The position numbers and the translations under genes are program-made. This document shows, in pieces, positions 7,868 to 16,460 of a stretch of 64,000 bases of DNA. The notes under the pieces are model-generated. The model had not been told where the DNA came from and made no database searches. It saw only the letters and a list, made by a program, of their open reading frames with translations. Position 1 is the first letter of the stretch, and each line of letters begins with the position of its first letter. Source of the stretch: Mesorhizobium qingshengii (GTDB taxonomy: Bacteria > Pseudomonadota > Alphaproteobacteria > Rhizobiales > Rhizobiaceae); NCBI RefSeq assembly GCF_900103325.1, contig NZ_FMXM01000003.1:434001-498000 (forward strand), written 5' to 3'.

Positions 7868-8952
7868 GCCTTGGCTCCACGCCGGCCGGAACCGACCATC
7901 GGCGTCGAGATGCCGTCCAGCGGCCAGCGCGAGCGCGGCACGAAGTCGAAGCCGTTCTCCTGCGCCATGCCTTCGCGCAACCGTTCGATACCGGCCCAGG
8001 CGATCATCGCCGCATTGTCGGTGCAAAGCTTCAGCGGCGGCGCGACGAAGGTGAAGCCAGCCTCGGCGCACTGGCGTTCCAGCGTCGCCTTGATGGTCCG
8101 GTTGGCGGCGACACCGCCGGCGACGACCAGCGCCGGATCTTTCGTGCCCGGAAATGTTTCGCGAAAGCGCGAAAGCGCACGCGCGACGCGGTCGGCCAGC
8201 GCATCGGCGACCGCCGCCTGGAACGAAGCGCAGATGTCGGCGACATCCTGGTCGCTCAAGGGGGCGATGGCGGTCGCCGCCTGGCGCACGGCGGTCTTCA
8301 AACCGGAGAAGGAGAAGTCGGGCTGCGCCGAACCCTTCATCGGGCGGGGAAAGGCAAAGCGCGAGGCATTGCCGGCCTGTGCCGCCTTTTCGACATTCGG
8401 TCCGCCGGGATAGGGCAGGCCGAGCATCTTGGCCGTCTTGTCGAAGGCTTCGCCGAGCGCGTCGTCGATGGTGGTGGCCCAGCGCTGATAGTCGCCGACG
8501 CCGCGCACGGCGAGGATCTGCGTGTGGCCGCCGGAGACCAGCAGCAGCAGATAGGGAAAATCGAGCCCGTCGGTCAGCCGTGCGGTCAAGGCATGGCCTT
8601 CGAGGTGGTTGATGGCGATCAGCGGCTTGCCCGCGGCGGCGGCGATCGCCTTGGCCGTCATCAGCCCGACAATCAGGCCGCCGACAAGGCCGGGGCCGGC
8701 GGTCGCGGCGATGGCATCGATGTCGGCGAGGTCAACGCCCGAATCGGCAAGGGCAGCCTCGACGATGCCGTCCAGTGCCTCGACATGGGCGCGCGCGGCG
8801 ATCTCGGGCACGACGCCGCCGAACGCGGCATGCTCCTCGATCTGGCTGAGCACGATGTTGGACAGGATTTTTGGCGCGGCATCGCCGTCCAGCGCCACGA
8901 CGCTGGCGGCGGTCTCGTCACAACTCGTCTCGATGCCCAGAACGCGGATCAA
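7864..8952 (-). CDS. tsaD: tRNA N6-adenosine threonylcarbamoyltransferase TsaD
   Basis: Transfers threonylcarbamoyl from TC-AMP to A37 of ANN-decoding tRNAs, working with TsaB and TsaE. The 362-residue protein has the start [16 protein letters not shown], the metal-binding HLEGH motif, [11 protein letters not shown], the [10 protein letters not shown] segment, [10 protein letters not shown], and [12 protein letters not shown] with [12 protein letters not shown] at the C-terminus. Translation appears to begin at TTG (8952), preceded by GGGGA about 10 bases upstream, because no ATG or GTG fits the conserved N-terminus. It is divergent from hemC. Confidence 0.96.
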   Translation of the reverse strand: MIRVLGIETSCDETAASVVALDGDAAPKILSNIVLSQIEEHAAFGGVVPEIAARAHVEALDGIVEAALADSGVDLADIDAIAATAGPGLVGGLIVGLMTAKAIAAAAGKPLIAINHLEGHALTARLTDGLDFPYLLLLVSGGHTQILAVRGVGDYQRWATTIDDALGEAFDKTAKMLGLPYPGGPNVEKAAQAGNASRFAFPRPMKGSAQPDFSFSGLKTAVRQAATAIAPLSDQDVADICASFQAAVADALADRVARALSRFRETFPGTKDPALVVAGGVAANRTIKATLERQCAEAGFTFVAPPLKLCTDNAAMIAWAGIERLREGMAQENGFDFVPRSRWPLDGISTPMVGSGRRGAKA

Positions 8953-9017
8953 TTGGTCGCTGTCCCCAGAGATTGTATCGTCGGGCTTTCCCCGTTAGGA
9001 GGTCTGCCGATATTCAG

Positions 9018-9140
9018 GTGATGCCGGCCTGCGAATGGCGGTTTCCGCGCTTGCGGTGCTCACGTACCCGAAGGTACGCTCCGCTCCGGTTCCCGGAACC
9101 ACCATTTTCGGCTCGGCCTGACTTGAATCTCGACAGACCT
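9018..9140 (+). repeat. Interspersed repeat of about 122 bp, copy A
   Basis: Runs from GTGATGCCGGCCTGCGAA to ATCTCGACAGACCT and is clearly related along its whole length to 33495-33619 in the same orientation. Shared blocks include GCCGGCCTGCG, CGGTGCTCAC, AACCACCATT and TCGGCTCGG. It contains the short palindrome CGTACCCGAAGGTACG. It occupies more than half of the tsaD-hemC divergent region, so it sits among both promoters. In one minus-strand frame both copies encode similar peptides, which probably explains small spurious gene calls at such elements. Confidence 0.75.
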
Positions 9141-9175
9141 CCATTTGCCCGGGGGGTTATCACGGACCGCGCGCC

Positions 9176-10102
9176 ATGCAAACAATCTTGAGAATCGGAA
9201 CACGCGGCAGCCCGCTGGCGCTGGCGCAGGCGCATGAAACGCAGGCGCGGCTGATGGCCGCGCATGGCCTGCCGGCGGCGTCGTTCGAGGTCGTCGTCAT
9301 TTCGACCAGCGGCGACCGCATCCAGGACCGGCCGCTGTCGGAAGCCGGCGGCAAGGGGCTGTTCACCAAGGAGATCGAGGAGGCGCTGCTCGCACGCCGG
9401 ATCGACATCGCCGTGCATTCGTCGAAGGACATGCCGACACAACTGCCCGACGGCCTGGAACTCAGTGCCTTCCTGCCGCGCGAGGACGCGCGCGACGCCT
9501 TTGTCGGCAAGGCGGCGAAGACGATCGCCGACCTGCCGCAAGGGGCGAAAGTCGGCTCGTCGTCGCTGCGGCGGCAGGCGCTGATCCGCAGGATGCGGCC
9601 GGATCTCGACGTGGTGATGTTTCGCGGCAATGTGCAGACGCGGCTGCGCAAGCTTGACGAAGGCGTCGCCGCCGGCACGATCCTCGCCCATGCCGGGTTG
9701 AAGCGGCTCGGGCTCGACCATGTCATCACCGACCTCATGCCGCTCGACATCTTCCCGCCGGCGCCGGGGCAGGGCGCGATCTGCATCGAGAGCCGCATCG
9801 GCGATCGTGACGCGGACAAGATGCTGGCGGCCATCCATGATAGGCCGACCGGACAGGCGCTGGCCTGCGAACGTGCCTTTCTGGCGGCGCTCGACGGCTC
9901 CTGCCGCACGCCGATCGCCGGCCATGCCATCATCGAGGCCGAACTGCTGTCTTTCGCCGGGCTGATCATCTCGCCCGACGGCACGCAGTCGCACACCGTC
10001 GAGCTGCAGGGCCCGGCCCAGGACGCCGCCCGCATCGGCGCGGAAGCCGCCGGGACGGTGCGGGCGAAGGCCGGCGAAAAGTTCTTCGACGGCTGGGCCT
10101 GA
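9176..10102 (+). CDS. hemC: Hydroxymethylbilane synthase (porphobilinogen deaminase)
   Basis: Polymerises four porphobilinogen units into hydroxymethylbilane for heme and corrin synthesis. The 308-residue protein starts [15 protein letters not shown]. It has [20 protein letters not shown], the HSSKDMPT motif, [10 protein letters not shown] and [11 protein letters not shown]. Cys243 in [11 protein letters not shown] is where the dipyrromethane cofactor attaches. Length is normal for the family. It starts the hemC-hemD-Mic60-hemY series, and hemD follows after 2 bases. Confidence 0.96.
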   Translation: MQTILRIGTRGSPLALAQAHETQARLMAAHGLPAASFEVVVISTSGDRIQDRPLSEAGGKGLFTKEIEEALLARRIDIAVHSSKDMPTQLPDGLELSAFLPREDARDAFVGKAAKTIADLPQGAKVGSSSLRRQALIRRMRPDLDVVMFRGNVQTRLRKLDEGVAAGTILAHAGLKRLGLDHVITDLMPLDIFPPAPGQGAICIESRIGDRDADKMLAAIHDRPTGQALACERAFLAALDGSCRTPIAGHAIIEAELLSFAGLIISPDGTQSHTVELQGPAQDAARIGAEAAGTVRAKAGEKFFDGWA

Positions 10103-10104
10103 CG

Positions 10105-10821
10105 ATGCTTCGCGTTCTGGTGACGCGGCCGGAACCGGGCGCATCGCGCACGATGTCGCTGCTGCGGGACAGGGGCTTCGAGCCGATCCTGTTGCCGCTC
10201 ACCGAGACCGTTGCAATGCCTGTCGCCGCCGATCTGCCCAAGGCCGGCGCCGCGGCGGTTGCCATCACCAGTGCGAATGCCGTGCGCCATGCGCCGAAAG
10301 AAGTCATCGCGGCGCTTGCCGCCTTGCCCTGTCATGCCGTCGGCAAGAGGACCGCGGAAGCGGCGCTCAAGGCAGGGTTCTTGTCCGTCAGCGTCGGCCC
10401 AGGCGATGCCGAAGCCTTGGCTGACAGCCTGGCCGGCGATGTCCCGGGCAAGACCGTCGTCTATCTCTGTGGACGGGTGCGGTTTCCGGCGTTCGAACAG
10501 AGGCTGGAAGCGGCTGGTGTCCCGGTCCAGGCCGTCGAGACCTATGACACGCTCGCGATTGATTATCCGGACGACGCCGTGCTTGCGCGCCTCTCCGGTC
10601 AACCCGCGGACGCGGTGCTGCTCTATTCGGCCAAGGCGGCTCAGACGTTACAGGCCCTGACCTCGCGGCCCACTCTGCAAAGGCTCTTTGAAAAAACATG
10701 GTTTTTCGCTCTTTCCGCGCGCATCGCCGCCGCCCTTGACAATATCGCCGGCGAGAGACTCCGCGTTGCCGAACGGCCCGATGAGGAAACGCTGCTGGCA
10801 CTTTTGCGGGCGCGGCGCTGA
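10105..10821 (+). CDS. hemD: Uroporphyrinogen-III synthase
   Basis: Cyclises hydroxymethylbilane with inversion of ring D. The 238-residue protein has the two-lobed HemD pattern: VLVTRPEPGASRTMSLL at the start, AITSANAVRHAP, CHAVGKRTAEAAL, VVYLCGRVR, VETYDTLAI and LLYSAKAAQTL. HemD is poorly conserved overall, but these segments and the position 2 bases after hemC make the call firm. The 110-base gap to the next gene may hold a separate promoter. Confidence 0.93.
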   Translation: MLRVLVTRPEPGASRTMSLLRDRGFEPILLPLTETVAMPVAADLPKAGAAAVAITSANAVRHAPKEVIAALAALPCHAVGKRTAEAALKAGFLSVSVGPGDAEALADSLAGDVPGKTVVYLCGRVRFPAFEQRLEAAGVPVQAVETYDTLAIDYPDDAVLARLSGQPADAVLLYSAKAAQTLQALTSRPTLQRLFEKTWFFALSARIAAALDNIAGERLRVAERPDEETLLALLRARR

Positions 10822-10931
10822 GCCGCGTCATCACACCGCCCCTTTTCACCGCTTGGTGATGTGCTAGACCCTTTCTGAACCATCAAGCGCCGCCCGGCGT
10901 TGAGACGAAGCGAATTTTGCGGAGCCCAGGC

Positions 10932-12386
10932 ATGGTCAAGACGCCGAAGATGCGACACTCGAAAAGCCGGCGGGAGCCGGTGACCATCGAACTCGAGCCC
11001 GGTGCAGTCTCGCGCATCGCCGACGAGGACGCCGCCAAGCCGCAAGCGGTCGCCGAAGAAACGCCGGCCGAAATTCCCGACGAGCCGGTGCATGCCGACC
11101 AGACCGATCTCGAGCCCTGGGAGCATGCCGATGCTGCTGCCGCAGGGGCGACCGAGGCAGACGCGCCGACCGATGCCGGAACCAAAGCCACCGAACCGGA
11201 GATGCCCTATCCCGGTTCGGATGCGCCGCCTCCTCGCGCCAAGGCTTTTGACTACAGCTTTGAGGACGCAACCACCCGGACCGCCGAGACCAAGGAGGCG
11301 CCGGGGAAAGCCGAGGCGAGGAGCGAATCGATGGCAGTGCAGCCGAAGCGTGGCGGCCTCAACGGCATCGCCGCCGGCATCATCGGCGGTGTCATCGCGC
11401 TGGTCGGCGCCGGTGGCCTGCAATTCGCCGGCCTGCTCGGCGCGCCTGGCTCCGGTTCCGGGGTTTCGCTCGATGGCGTCAATGGCGAGATCGCTTCGCT
11501 GAAGACCGAAATTGCCGGGCTGAAGGAGACAAGTGGCAACACCGACGCGTCGGCCAAGGTGGACGGGCTGTCGGCGGCGCTCAATCAGGTCAAGACGGAC
11601 ATCGCGGCGCTGAAATCGATGGTCGAGTCCGGTGGAACGGGCGACACCGCCGGGCTTGCCGCACTGGGTGACAAGGTCAAGCAGATTGAAACCGCGGTCG
11701 CCGCGCTTGGCAAGGCCGGCAACGCGGCTCCTGTCGATCTCGGCCCGCTCAACGAGAAACTGGCTGGTCTCGATGCGCTGGTGAAATCAGCCGGTGAGGC
11801 GGCGACAGCGCAGGATGGCCGGCTCACCGCGCTCGAACAGTCGGTGTCGCAGCTTTCCGGCAAGGTCGAGGCGCAGGCCGGACAGCCGAAGATCGCGCTC
11901 GCCATTGCCGCGTCGGCTTTGAAGTCGGCGCTCGAACGCGGCGCGCCGTTCGCGGCTGAACTCGATACGTTTGCCGCGATCTCGCCCAACGCGCCTGAGA
12001 TCGCAACCTTGCGCCCCTATGCCGAAAAGGGTGTCCCGACCCGCACGGAGATCGCATCGCAGATGGATGCCGCCGCCAACGCGATGGTCGCCGCCGCAAC
12101 GCCTGTCGATGAGAATGCCGGCCTGCTGCAGAACCTGCTGTCGAGCGCCGAATCGCTGATCAAGGTCAGGCCGATCGGCGCCGTCGAGGGTGCCGGCGCG
12201 CCGGAAACCGTCGCGCGCATCGAGGTTGCGGTCAATCAGGGCGACTATGCCAAGGCGCTCAGCGAGTATGATACGCTGCCGCAAGCCGCCAAAGCCGCAG
12301 GCGCCGACTTTGCCGGCAAACTGAAGGCGCGCATCGAGGTCGAAACCCAGGTCGACGCGCTGATCTCCGGCGCGATGAAGGCATGA
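10932..12386 (+). CDS. Mitofilin-domain protein (alphaproteobacterial Mic60-like), between hemD and hemY
   Basis: A 484-residue inner-membrane protein. It has an acidic, Pro/Ala-rich N-terminus (about 1-138), one transmembrane helix near 140-165 (GIAAGIIGGVIALVGAGGLQ), a long coiled-coil region near 175-330 with repeated LKTEIAGLK- and ALGDKVKQIE-type heptads, and a conserved C-terminal domain (about 400-484) with VRPIGAVEGAGAPETVARIE and ALSEYDTLPQAAK. This is the architecture and gene position reported for the alphaproteobacterial homologue of mitochondrial Mic60, which shapes inner-membrane folds and contacts the outer membrane. It was formerly annotated as HemX-like. Start: ATG at 10932 following GGAG. 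Confidence 0.88.
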   Translation: MVKTPKMRHSKSRREPVTIELEPGAVSRIADEDAAKPQAVAEETPAEIPDEPVHADQTDLEPWEHADAAAAGATEADAPTDAGTKATEPEMPYPGSDAPPPRAKAFDYSFEDATTRTAETKEAPGKAEARSESMAVQPKRGGLNGIAAGIIGGVIALVGAGGLQFAGLLGAPGSGSGVSLDGVNGEIASLKTEIAGLKETSGNTDASAKVDGLSAALNQVKTDIAALKSMVESGGTGDTAGLAALGDKVKQIETAVAALGKAGNAAPVDLGPLNEKLAGLDALVKSAGEAATAQDGRLTALEQSVSQLSGKVEAQAGQPKIALAIAASALKSALERGAPFAAELDTFAAISPNAPEIATLRPYAEKGVPTRTEIASQMDAAANAMVAAATPVDENAGLLQNLLSSAESLIKVRPIGAVEGAGAPETVARIEVAVNQGDYAKALSEYDTLPQAAKAAGADFAGKLKARIEVETQVDALISGAMKA

Positions 12387-12396
12387 GGGCAACACA

Positions 12397-13995
12397 ATGA
12401 TCCGCCTGCTCGCCTTCCTCATCGTCGTTTTCGCGCTCGGACTGGGTTTTGCCTGGCTGGCCGACCGGCCGGGCGACATGGTCGTCACCTTCAATGGCTA
12501 TCAATACCAGGTCAGCCTGATGGTGGCGGCGGTGGCCATCGTTGCCGTCGTTGCCGCGGTGATGATCTTCTGGTGGCTGGTCAAGTCGCTGTGGAACAGC
12601 CCCTACACCATCTCGCGCTATTTCCGCGTGCGCCGCCGCGACCGTGGCTATCAGGCGCTGTCGACCGGCATGATCGCCGCCGGCGCCGGCGACGGCGCGC
12701 TGGCCCGCAAAAAGACCAAGGAAGCAGCCAAGCTGATCCGTTCCGACCAGGAGCCGCTGATCCATCTGCTCGAGGCGCAGGCCTCGCTGCTCGAAGGCGA
12801 TCATGAAGGCGCGCGGCAGAAGTTCGAGAGCATGCTCGACGATCCTGAAATGCGGCTGCTCGGCCTGCGCGGGCTCTATCTGGAAGCCGAACGTCTCGGC
12901 GACCGCAACGCCGCCCGGCATTACGCCGGCCGCGCCGCCGCCGTGGCACCGCAACTGGCCTGGGCGGCCGAATCAACGCTGGAAGAGCTGACCGCGCGCG
13001 GCGATTGGGACGGGGCGCTGAAACTGGTCGACGCGCAGAAATCGACGCGGCAGATCGAACGCGACGCCGCCAACCGCCGTCGCGCCGTGCTGTTGACCGC
13101 CAAGGCGCAGGCGCTCGCTGGCAGCGATCCCACTGCTGCCAGGACCGCGGCGATCGAGGCCAACCGGTTGCGTCCGGACTTCGCGCCCGCCGCCGTTGCC
13201 GCCGCCGCCGCGCTGTTCAAGCAGAACGACGTTCGCAAGGGCTCGAAAATCCTCGAGACGGCGTGGAAGGCCGAGCCGCACCCGGAGATCGCCGAGCTCT
13301 ATACCCATGCAAGGCCGGGCGATGCCGTGCTCGACCGCCTCAACCGGGCGAAGAAGCTGCAGGAGATGAAGAAGAACCACGCGGAGTCGTCGATGACGGT
13401 GGCGCGCGCCGCTCTCGACGCGCAGGATTTTTCGACCGCCCGCCGCGAGGCCGAGGCCGCCATCAGGATGGACCGCCGCGAGGGCGCCTATCTGCTCCTG
13501 GCCGACATCGAGGAGGCCGAGACCGGCGACCAGGGCAAGGTGCGGCAGCTCTTGTCCAAGGCGGTGCGGGCGCCACGCGATCCGGCCTGGGTCGCCGACG
13601 GCGTCGTTTCCGAGCGCTGGGCGCCGGTATCGCCGGTCACCGGCAGGCTCGACGCCTTCGAGTGGCGGGCGCCGATGGAGCGGCTCGGTCAGCTGATCGA
13701 CAGCCACGATGATGCACCAGCCGGTCCGGTACCGGTCATTGAAGCGCTGGCAAAGCCGGCCAGCGAAAGGCCGGTCGAGGTGATCGATGACACCGGTCCG
13801 CGCGAGGCAGCGGGCAAGGAAGCCGAGAACCACGAGGACCAAGTCAGGCCGATCACAGCGGCAGCCTTCGCCGCGGTGCCGGCCGATGCCGAGGCCGTCG
13901 AGCCGGCCGAGGAACTTGCGCGGCTGCCGGACGATCCCGGCGTCGATCCGGATGAGGAAGCGGAAAAATCGCCGCGCCGGTTCCGCCTGTTTTGA
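12397..13995 (+). CDS. hemY: HemY-type heme biosynthesis protein (TPR membrane protein)
   Basis: A 532-residue membrane protein with two N-terminal transmembrane helices (about 3-22 and 42-66), the HemY_N motif SPYTISRYFRVRRRDRGYQAL, and then TPR-like helical repeats through about residue 420 (LLEAQASLLEGDHEGARQKF, RGLYLEAERLGDRNAARHYA). The last 110 residues are acidic and low-complexity. In enterobacteria hemY sits at the end of the hem operon. Its biochemical role is unsettled, and it is not the coproporphyrinogen oxidase that carries the same name in Gram-positives. It starts 10 bases after the Mic60-like gene. Confidence 0.92.
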   Translation: MIRLLAFLIVVFALGLGFAWLADRPGDMVVTFNGYQYQVSLMVAAVAIVAVVAAVMIFWWLVKSLWNSPYTISRYFRVRRRDRGYQALSTGMIAAGAGDGALARKKTKEAAKLIRSDQEPLIHLLEAQASLLEGDHEGARQKFESMLDDPEMRLLGLRGLYLEAERLGDRNAARHYAGRAAAVAPQLAWAAESTLEELTARGDWDGALKLVDAQKSTRQIERDAANRRRAVLLTAKAQALAGSDPTAARTAAIEANRLRPDFAPAAVAAAAALFKQNDVRKGSKILETAWKAEPHPEIAELYTHARPGDAVLDRLNRAKKLQEMKKNHAESSMTVARAALDAQDFSTARREAEAAIRMDRREGAYLLLADIEEAETGDQGKVRQLLSKAVRAPRDPAWVADGVVSERWAPVSPVTGRLDAFEWRAPMERLGQLIDSHDDAPAGPVPVIEALAKPASERPVEVIDDTGPREAAGKEAENHEDQVRPITAAAFAAVPADAEAVEPAEELARLPDDPGVDPDEEAEKSPRRFRLF

Positions 13996-14031
13996 ACCGG
14001 GTCGATTGTCCGGCTATTTGGGAATGAATTG

Positions 14032-14511
14032 ATGTTTGAACGCGTTCTATCATTTCTGAAGGATTTGCCGACCGGCTCCGGCGCGCGCGCCAGCACGGAC
14101 GACCCGCGCATCGCCGCGTCGGCGCTTCTCTACCATGTGATGAATGCTGATGGTGTGCGCCAGGATGTCGAGTGGGAACGGTTCAAGGCGGTGCTGGGGG
14201 AGAGCTACTCGATCAGTGGCGCCGAACTCGAAGCGCTGGTCGCCGCCGGCGAGCGGGCCGACAATGAAGCGATCGATCTCTATGCCTTCACCAGCGTGCT
14301 CAAGCGTCACCTCGATGCCGATGCGCGCAGGGCGTTCATCGGCCTGATGTGGGAGATCGTCTATGCCGACGGCGAGCTGCACGAGTTGGAGGACAACACC
14401 GTGTGGCGCGTCGCCGAGCTGATCGGCGTCGAACGCCGTGACCGCGTCGAGGCGCGCCGCAAGGCGGCGGCGCAGGCACCAGGCGCCACAGGAACATCCG
14501 CAGACGAATAG
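14032..14511 (+). CDS. TerB-family (tellurite resistance/DjlA-like) helical protein
   Basis: A 159-residue all-helical protein of the TerB family. Features are AASALLYHVMNADGVRQDVEWERF and LMWEIVYADGELHELEDN, the paired acidic D-G-x-x motifs thought to bind metal ions. Members are found alone or in tellurite-resistance and stress complexes. No other ter genes are nearby, so a tellurite role is not implied. Start: the ATG at 14032, because the preceding TTG adds only one residue. It lies 36 bases after hemY. Confidence 0.85.
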   Translation: MFERVLSFLKDLPTGSGARASTDDPRIAASALLYHVMNADGVRQDVEWERFKAVLGESYSISGAELEALVAAGERADNEAIDLYAFTSVLKRHLDADARRAFIGLMWEIVYADGELHELEDNTVWRVAELIGVERRDRVEARRKAAAQAPGATGTSADE

Positions 14512-14526
14512 GGTTTTCGCCTTCCC

Positions 14527-15480
14527 ATGCCGCCCAGAACGAGTTCGAAGCCCAGGATCCTGATCGTGTTGCATCAGGAGAATTCGAGCCCCGGACGCGT
14601 CGGCCACATGCTCATGGAAGAGGGTTTCGATCTCGACATCCGTCGTCCGCCGCTTGGTGATGTCTTGCCGGAAACGCTGGATGGCCATGCCGGCACGGTG
14701 GTGTTCGGCGGGCCGATGAGCGCCAATGACGAGGACGAATTTGTCCGCCGCGAGACCAACTGGCTGGAGATACCGCTCAAGGAGAACCGGCCTTTCCTCG
14801 GCATCTGCCTGGGCGCGCAGATGCTGGTCAACCATCTCGGTGGCAGGGTCGAGGGTCACGGCGAAGGGCTGGTCGAGATCGGCTGGTATCCGCTGAAGGC
14901 GACCGAAGCCGGCAGGAAACTGATGCACTGGCCGGAGATGGTCTACCAGTTCCATCGCGAGGGCTTCTCGCTGCCTCGCGACGCGACGCTGCTGGCGACG
15001 GCGGAGACCTACCCCAACCAGGCTTTCCGCTATGGCGACAATGCCTGGGGCATCCAGTTCCATGGCGAACTGACCCAGATGATGATGCAGCGCTGGGTGG
15101 TGCGCGGCGCCCACCGTTTCGAGCTGCCAGGCGCGCAGCCCGGCCGCGATCATCTCGGCGGCCGGCTGATCTGGGACATGCATCTCAAGCGCTGGCTGGA
15201 CGAATTCCTGCGCATGATCTTCGGCAAGCCGGCTGTGGGCAAGAGTAAAACCCAATTACTCCGAACGGCCGAGCTTGACCCAAAGGCGACTCACGTCTGG
15301 CGTGGACGTCCGCTTTGCGCCTGTCCGTCCGTGACGATCGCCCGAAGCATCGCCCCGGTCCCCAAGCGCGCAAGTAGATATGTTGCAGACAACCTCGTGT
15401 GTTATACACGCTGGGCTTTTCGGGTCGGACACAAGATCGATGGATCAGGAAACGCTTCTTGCCGCAGTCCTCTTAGCTGA
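14527..15480 (+). CDS. Class I glutamine amidotransferase, with an unusual C-terminal tail
   Basis: A 317-residue ORF whose first 237 or so residues form a GATase1 domain: VVFGGPMSANDED, nucleophile Cys94 in LGICLGAQM, then His179 and Glu181 in GIQFHGEL. Related stand-alone amidotransferases (often annotated GMP synthase-like) are about 230-245 residues. Here the frame continues about 80 residues (15240-15480) through lower-GC, basic, Cys-containing sequence that looks non-coding, and overlaps the first 41 bases of the cyclase gene. The natural stop seems to have been lost, perhaps where the cyclase segment was inserted. The amide acceptor is unknown. Catalysis should be intact. Confidence 0.78.
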   Translation: MPPRTSSKPRILIVLHQENSSPGRVGHMLMEEGFDLDIRRPPLGDVLPETLDGHAGTVVFGGPMSANDEDEFVRRETNWLEIPLKENRPFLGICLGAQMLVNHLGGRVEGHGEGLVEIGWYPLKATEAGRKLMHWPEMVYQFHREGFSLPRDATLLATAETYPNQAFRYGDNAWGIQFHGELTQMMMQRWVVRGAHRFELPGAQPGRDHLGGRLIWDMHLKRWLDEFLRMIFGKPAVGKSKTQLLRTAELDPKATHVWRGRPLCACPSVTIARSIAPVPKRASRYVADNLVCYTRWAFRVGHKIDGSGNASCRSPLS

Positions 15481-16330
15481 TGTCGTGGGCAGCACGCCCC
15501 TCTATGAGCGCATCGGCGACGATGCCGCTTTGCTGCAGCTTTCAGACTGCCTGGACGCAATGCGGGCAATCGTCTCCCAATACGGTGGTGACTTCATCTA
15601 CTCGAAGGGCGATGACGTACTCAGCCTTTTCGAGAGCCCGGAGATGGCGCTGGCGGCCGTTTGTCAAATCAGCCACCAACTGACGAAAGGGCCGTTGCTC
15701 GCTCGTATCGGATTGCATTTCGGGCCGGTCATTCGCGCACGCGGCGCGGTATTCGGTGACGTTGTCAATGTTACCGCAAGGTTGTCCACCACGGCCAACC
15801 CCGGGGAGGCGCTGATCAGCCAGAGCTTCTTCGAAGCCCTTTCCGCGGGCAGCCGCAAGGGCCTGCGGCTCCTCGACAAAATGGACTTCAAGGGAAAGCA
15901 GGAACTCTTCGATGTCTATACCTTGTGGAGCAGCGATGGGGTCCTCAATACTCAGGTCGCCACCCGTGGCGCCACCACCGATAGACGCTCAGTCCCGCCG
16001 CGGCAAATTCATCTGGTCATCCGCTATAGAGATCAGTTGCGATCGTGTCGAAACAACGAATCCGTGACAATCGGCCGATCTGCGGAATGCAATATTATCG
16101 TCGAGCGGCCCTGGGTGTCGAGGCGCCACGCGACCTTCACCATTTCGAATGGCAGGGCCCGGCTTGTCGAACGAAGCTCTTCGGGCACATTTGTGTCGAT
16201 GGGACCCGGCCCTGAAGTATTCGTACGTCGCGAAGATATTCTCCTCTTCGGCTCCGGCGTCATCTCGCCTGGACTGAAGTCGTCACTCGGCGACGCCCAG
16301 GTTCTTCACTACGAAATTGTCTCGGACTGA
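15440..16330 (+). CDS. Class III adenylate cyclase with C-terminal FHA domain
   Basis: A 296-residue soluble protein. The cyclase domain (about 1-175) has the first metal Asp in LLADVVGSTPLYERIG, the second with the adenine-selecting Lys in GDFIYSKGDDVLSLF, and the transition-state Asn and Arg in DVVNVTARLST, so it is probably active and ATP-specific. The FHA domain (about 205-290) has TIGRSAECNIIVE, VSRRHATF and SSSGTFVS, a phosphothreonine-binding fold. Start: ATG at 15440 in front of DQETLLAAV, with an upstream ATG at 15380 as alternative. Codon use and GC are less extreme than in neighbours, and it overlaps the aberrant tail of the amidotransferase, suggesting acquisition. Confidence 0.85.
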   Translation: MDQETLLAAVLLADVVGSTPLYERIGDDAALLQLSDCLDAMRAIVSQYGGDFIYSKGDDVLSLFESPEMALAAVCQISHQLTKGPLLARIGLHFGPVIRARGAVFGDVVNVTARLSTTANPGEALISQSFFEALSAGSRKGLRLLDKMDFKGKQELFDVYTLWSSDGVLNTQVATRGATTDRRSVPPRQIHLVIRYRDQLRSCRNNESVTIGRSAECNIIVERPWVSRRHATFTISNGRARLVERSSSGTFVSMGPGPEVFVRREDILLFGSGVISPGLKSSLGDAQVLHYEIVSD

Positions 16331-16460
16331 CCCGGCCGGAGCCGCGACCGGTTTCGAGCTGGTTCGCTGACGCCGTCGATGCCGCGCCCTATCTTTTGAC
16401 AGCCATTGAGATCAACCATTCAAAGCTGGGGGCCAAGGACGGCCTGGATCCGGCGTTGAA

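Noticed and set aside
9014..10144. Minus-strand open frames over hemC, ending in the repeat
   Set aside because: Antisense to hemC. Its C-terminal peptide comes from the 122-bp repeat and recurs at the other copy, so it is a repeat artefact.
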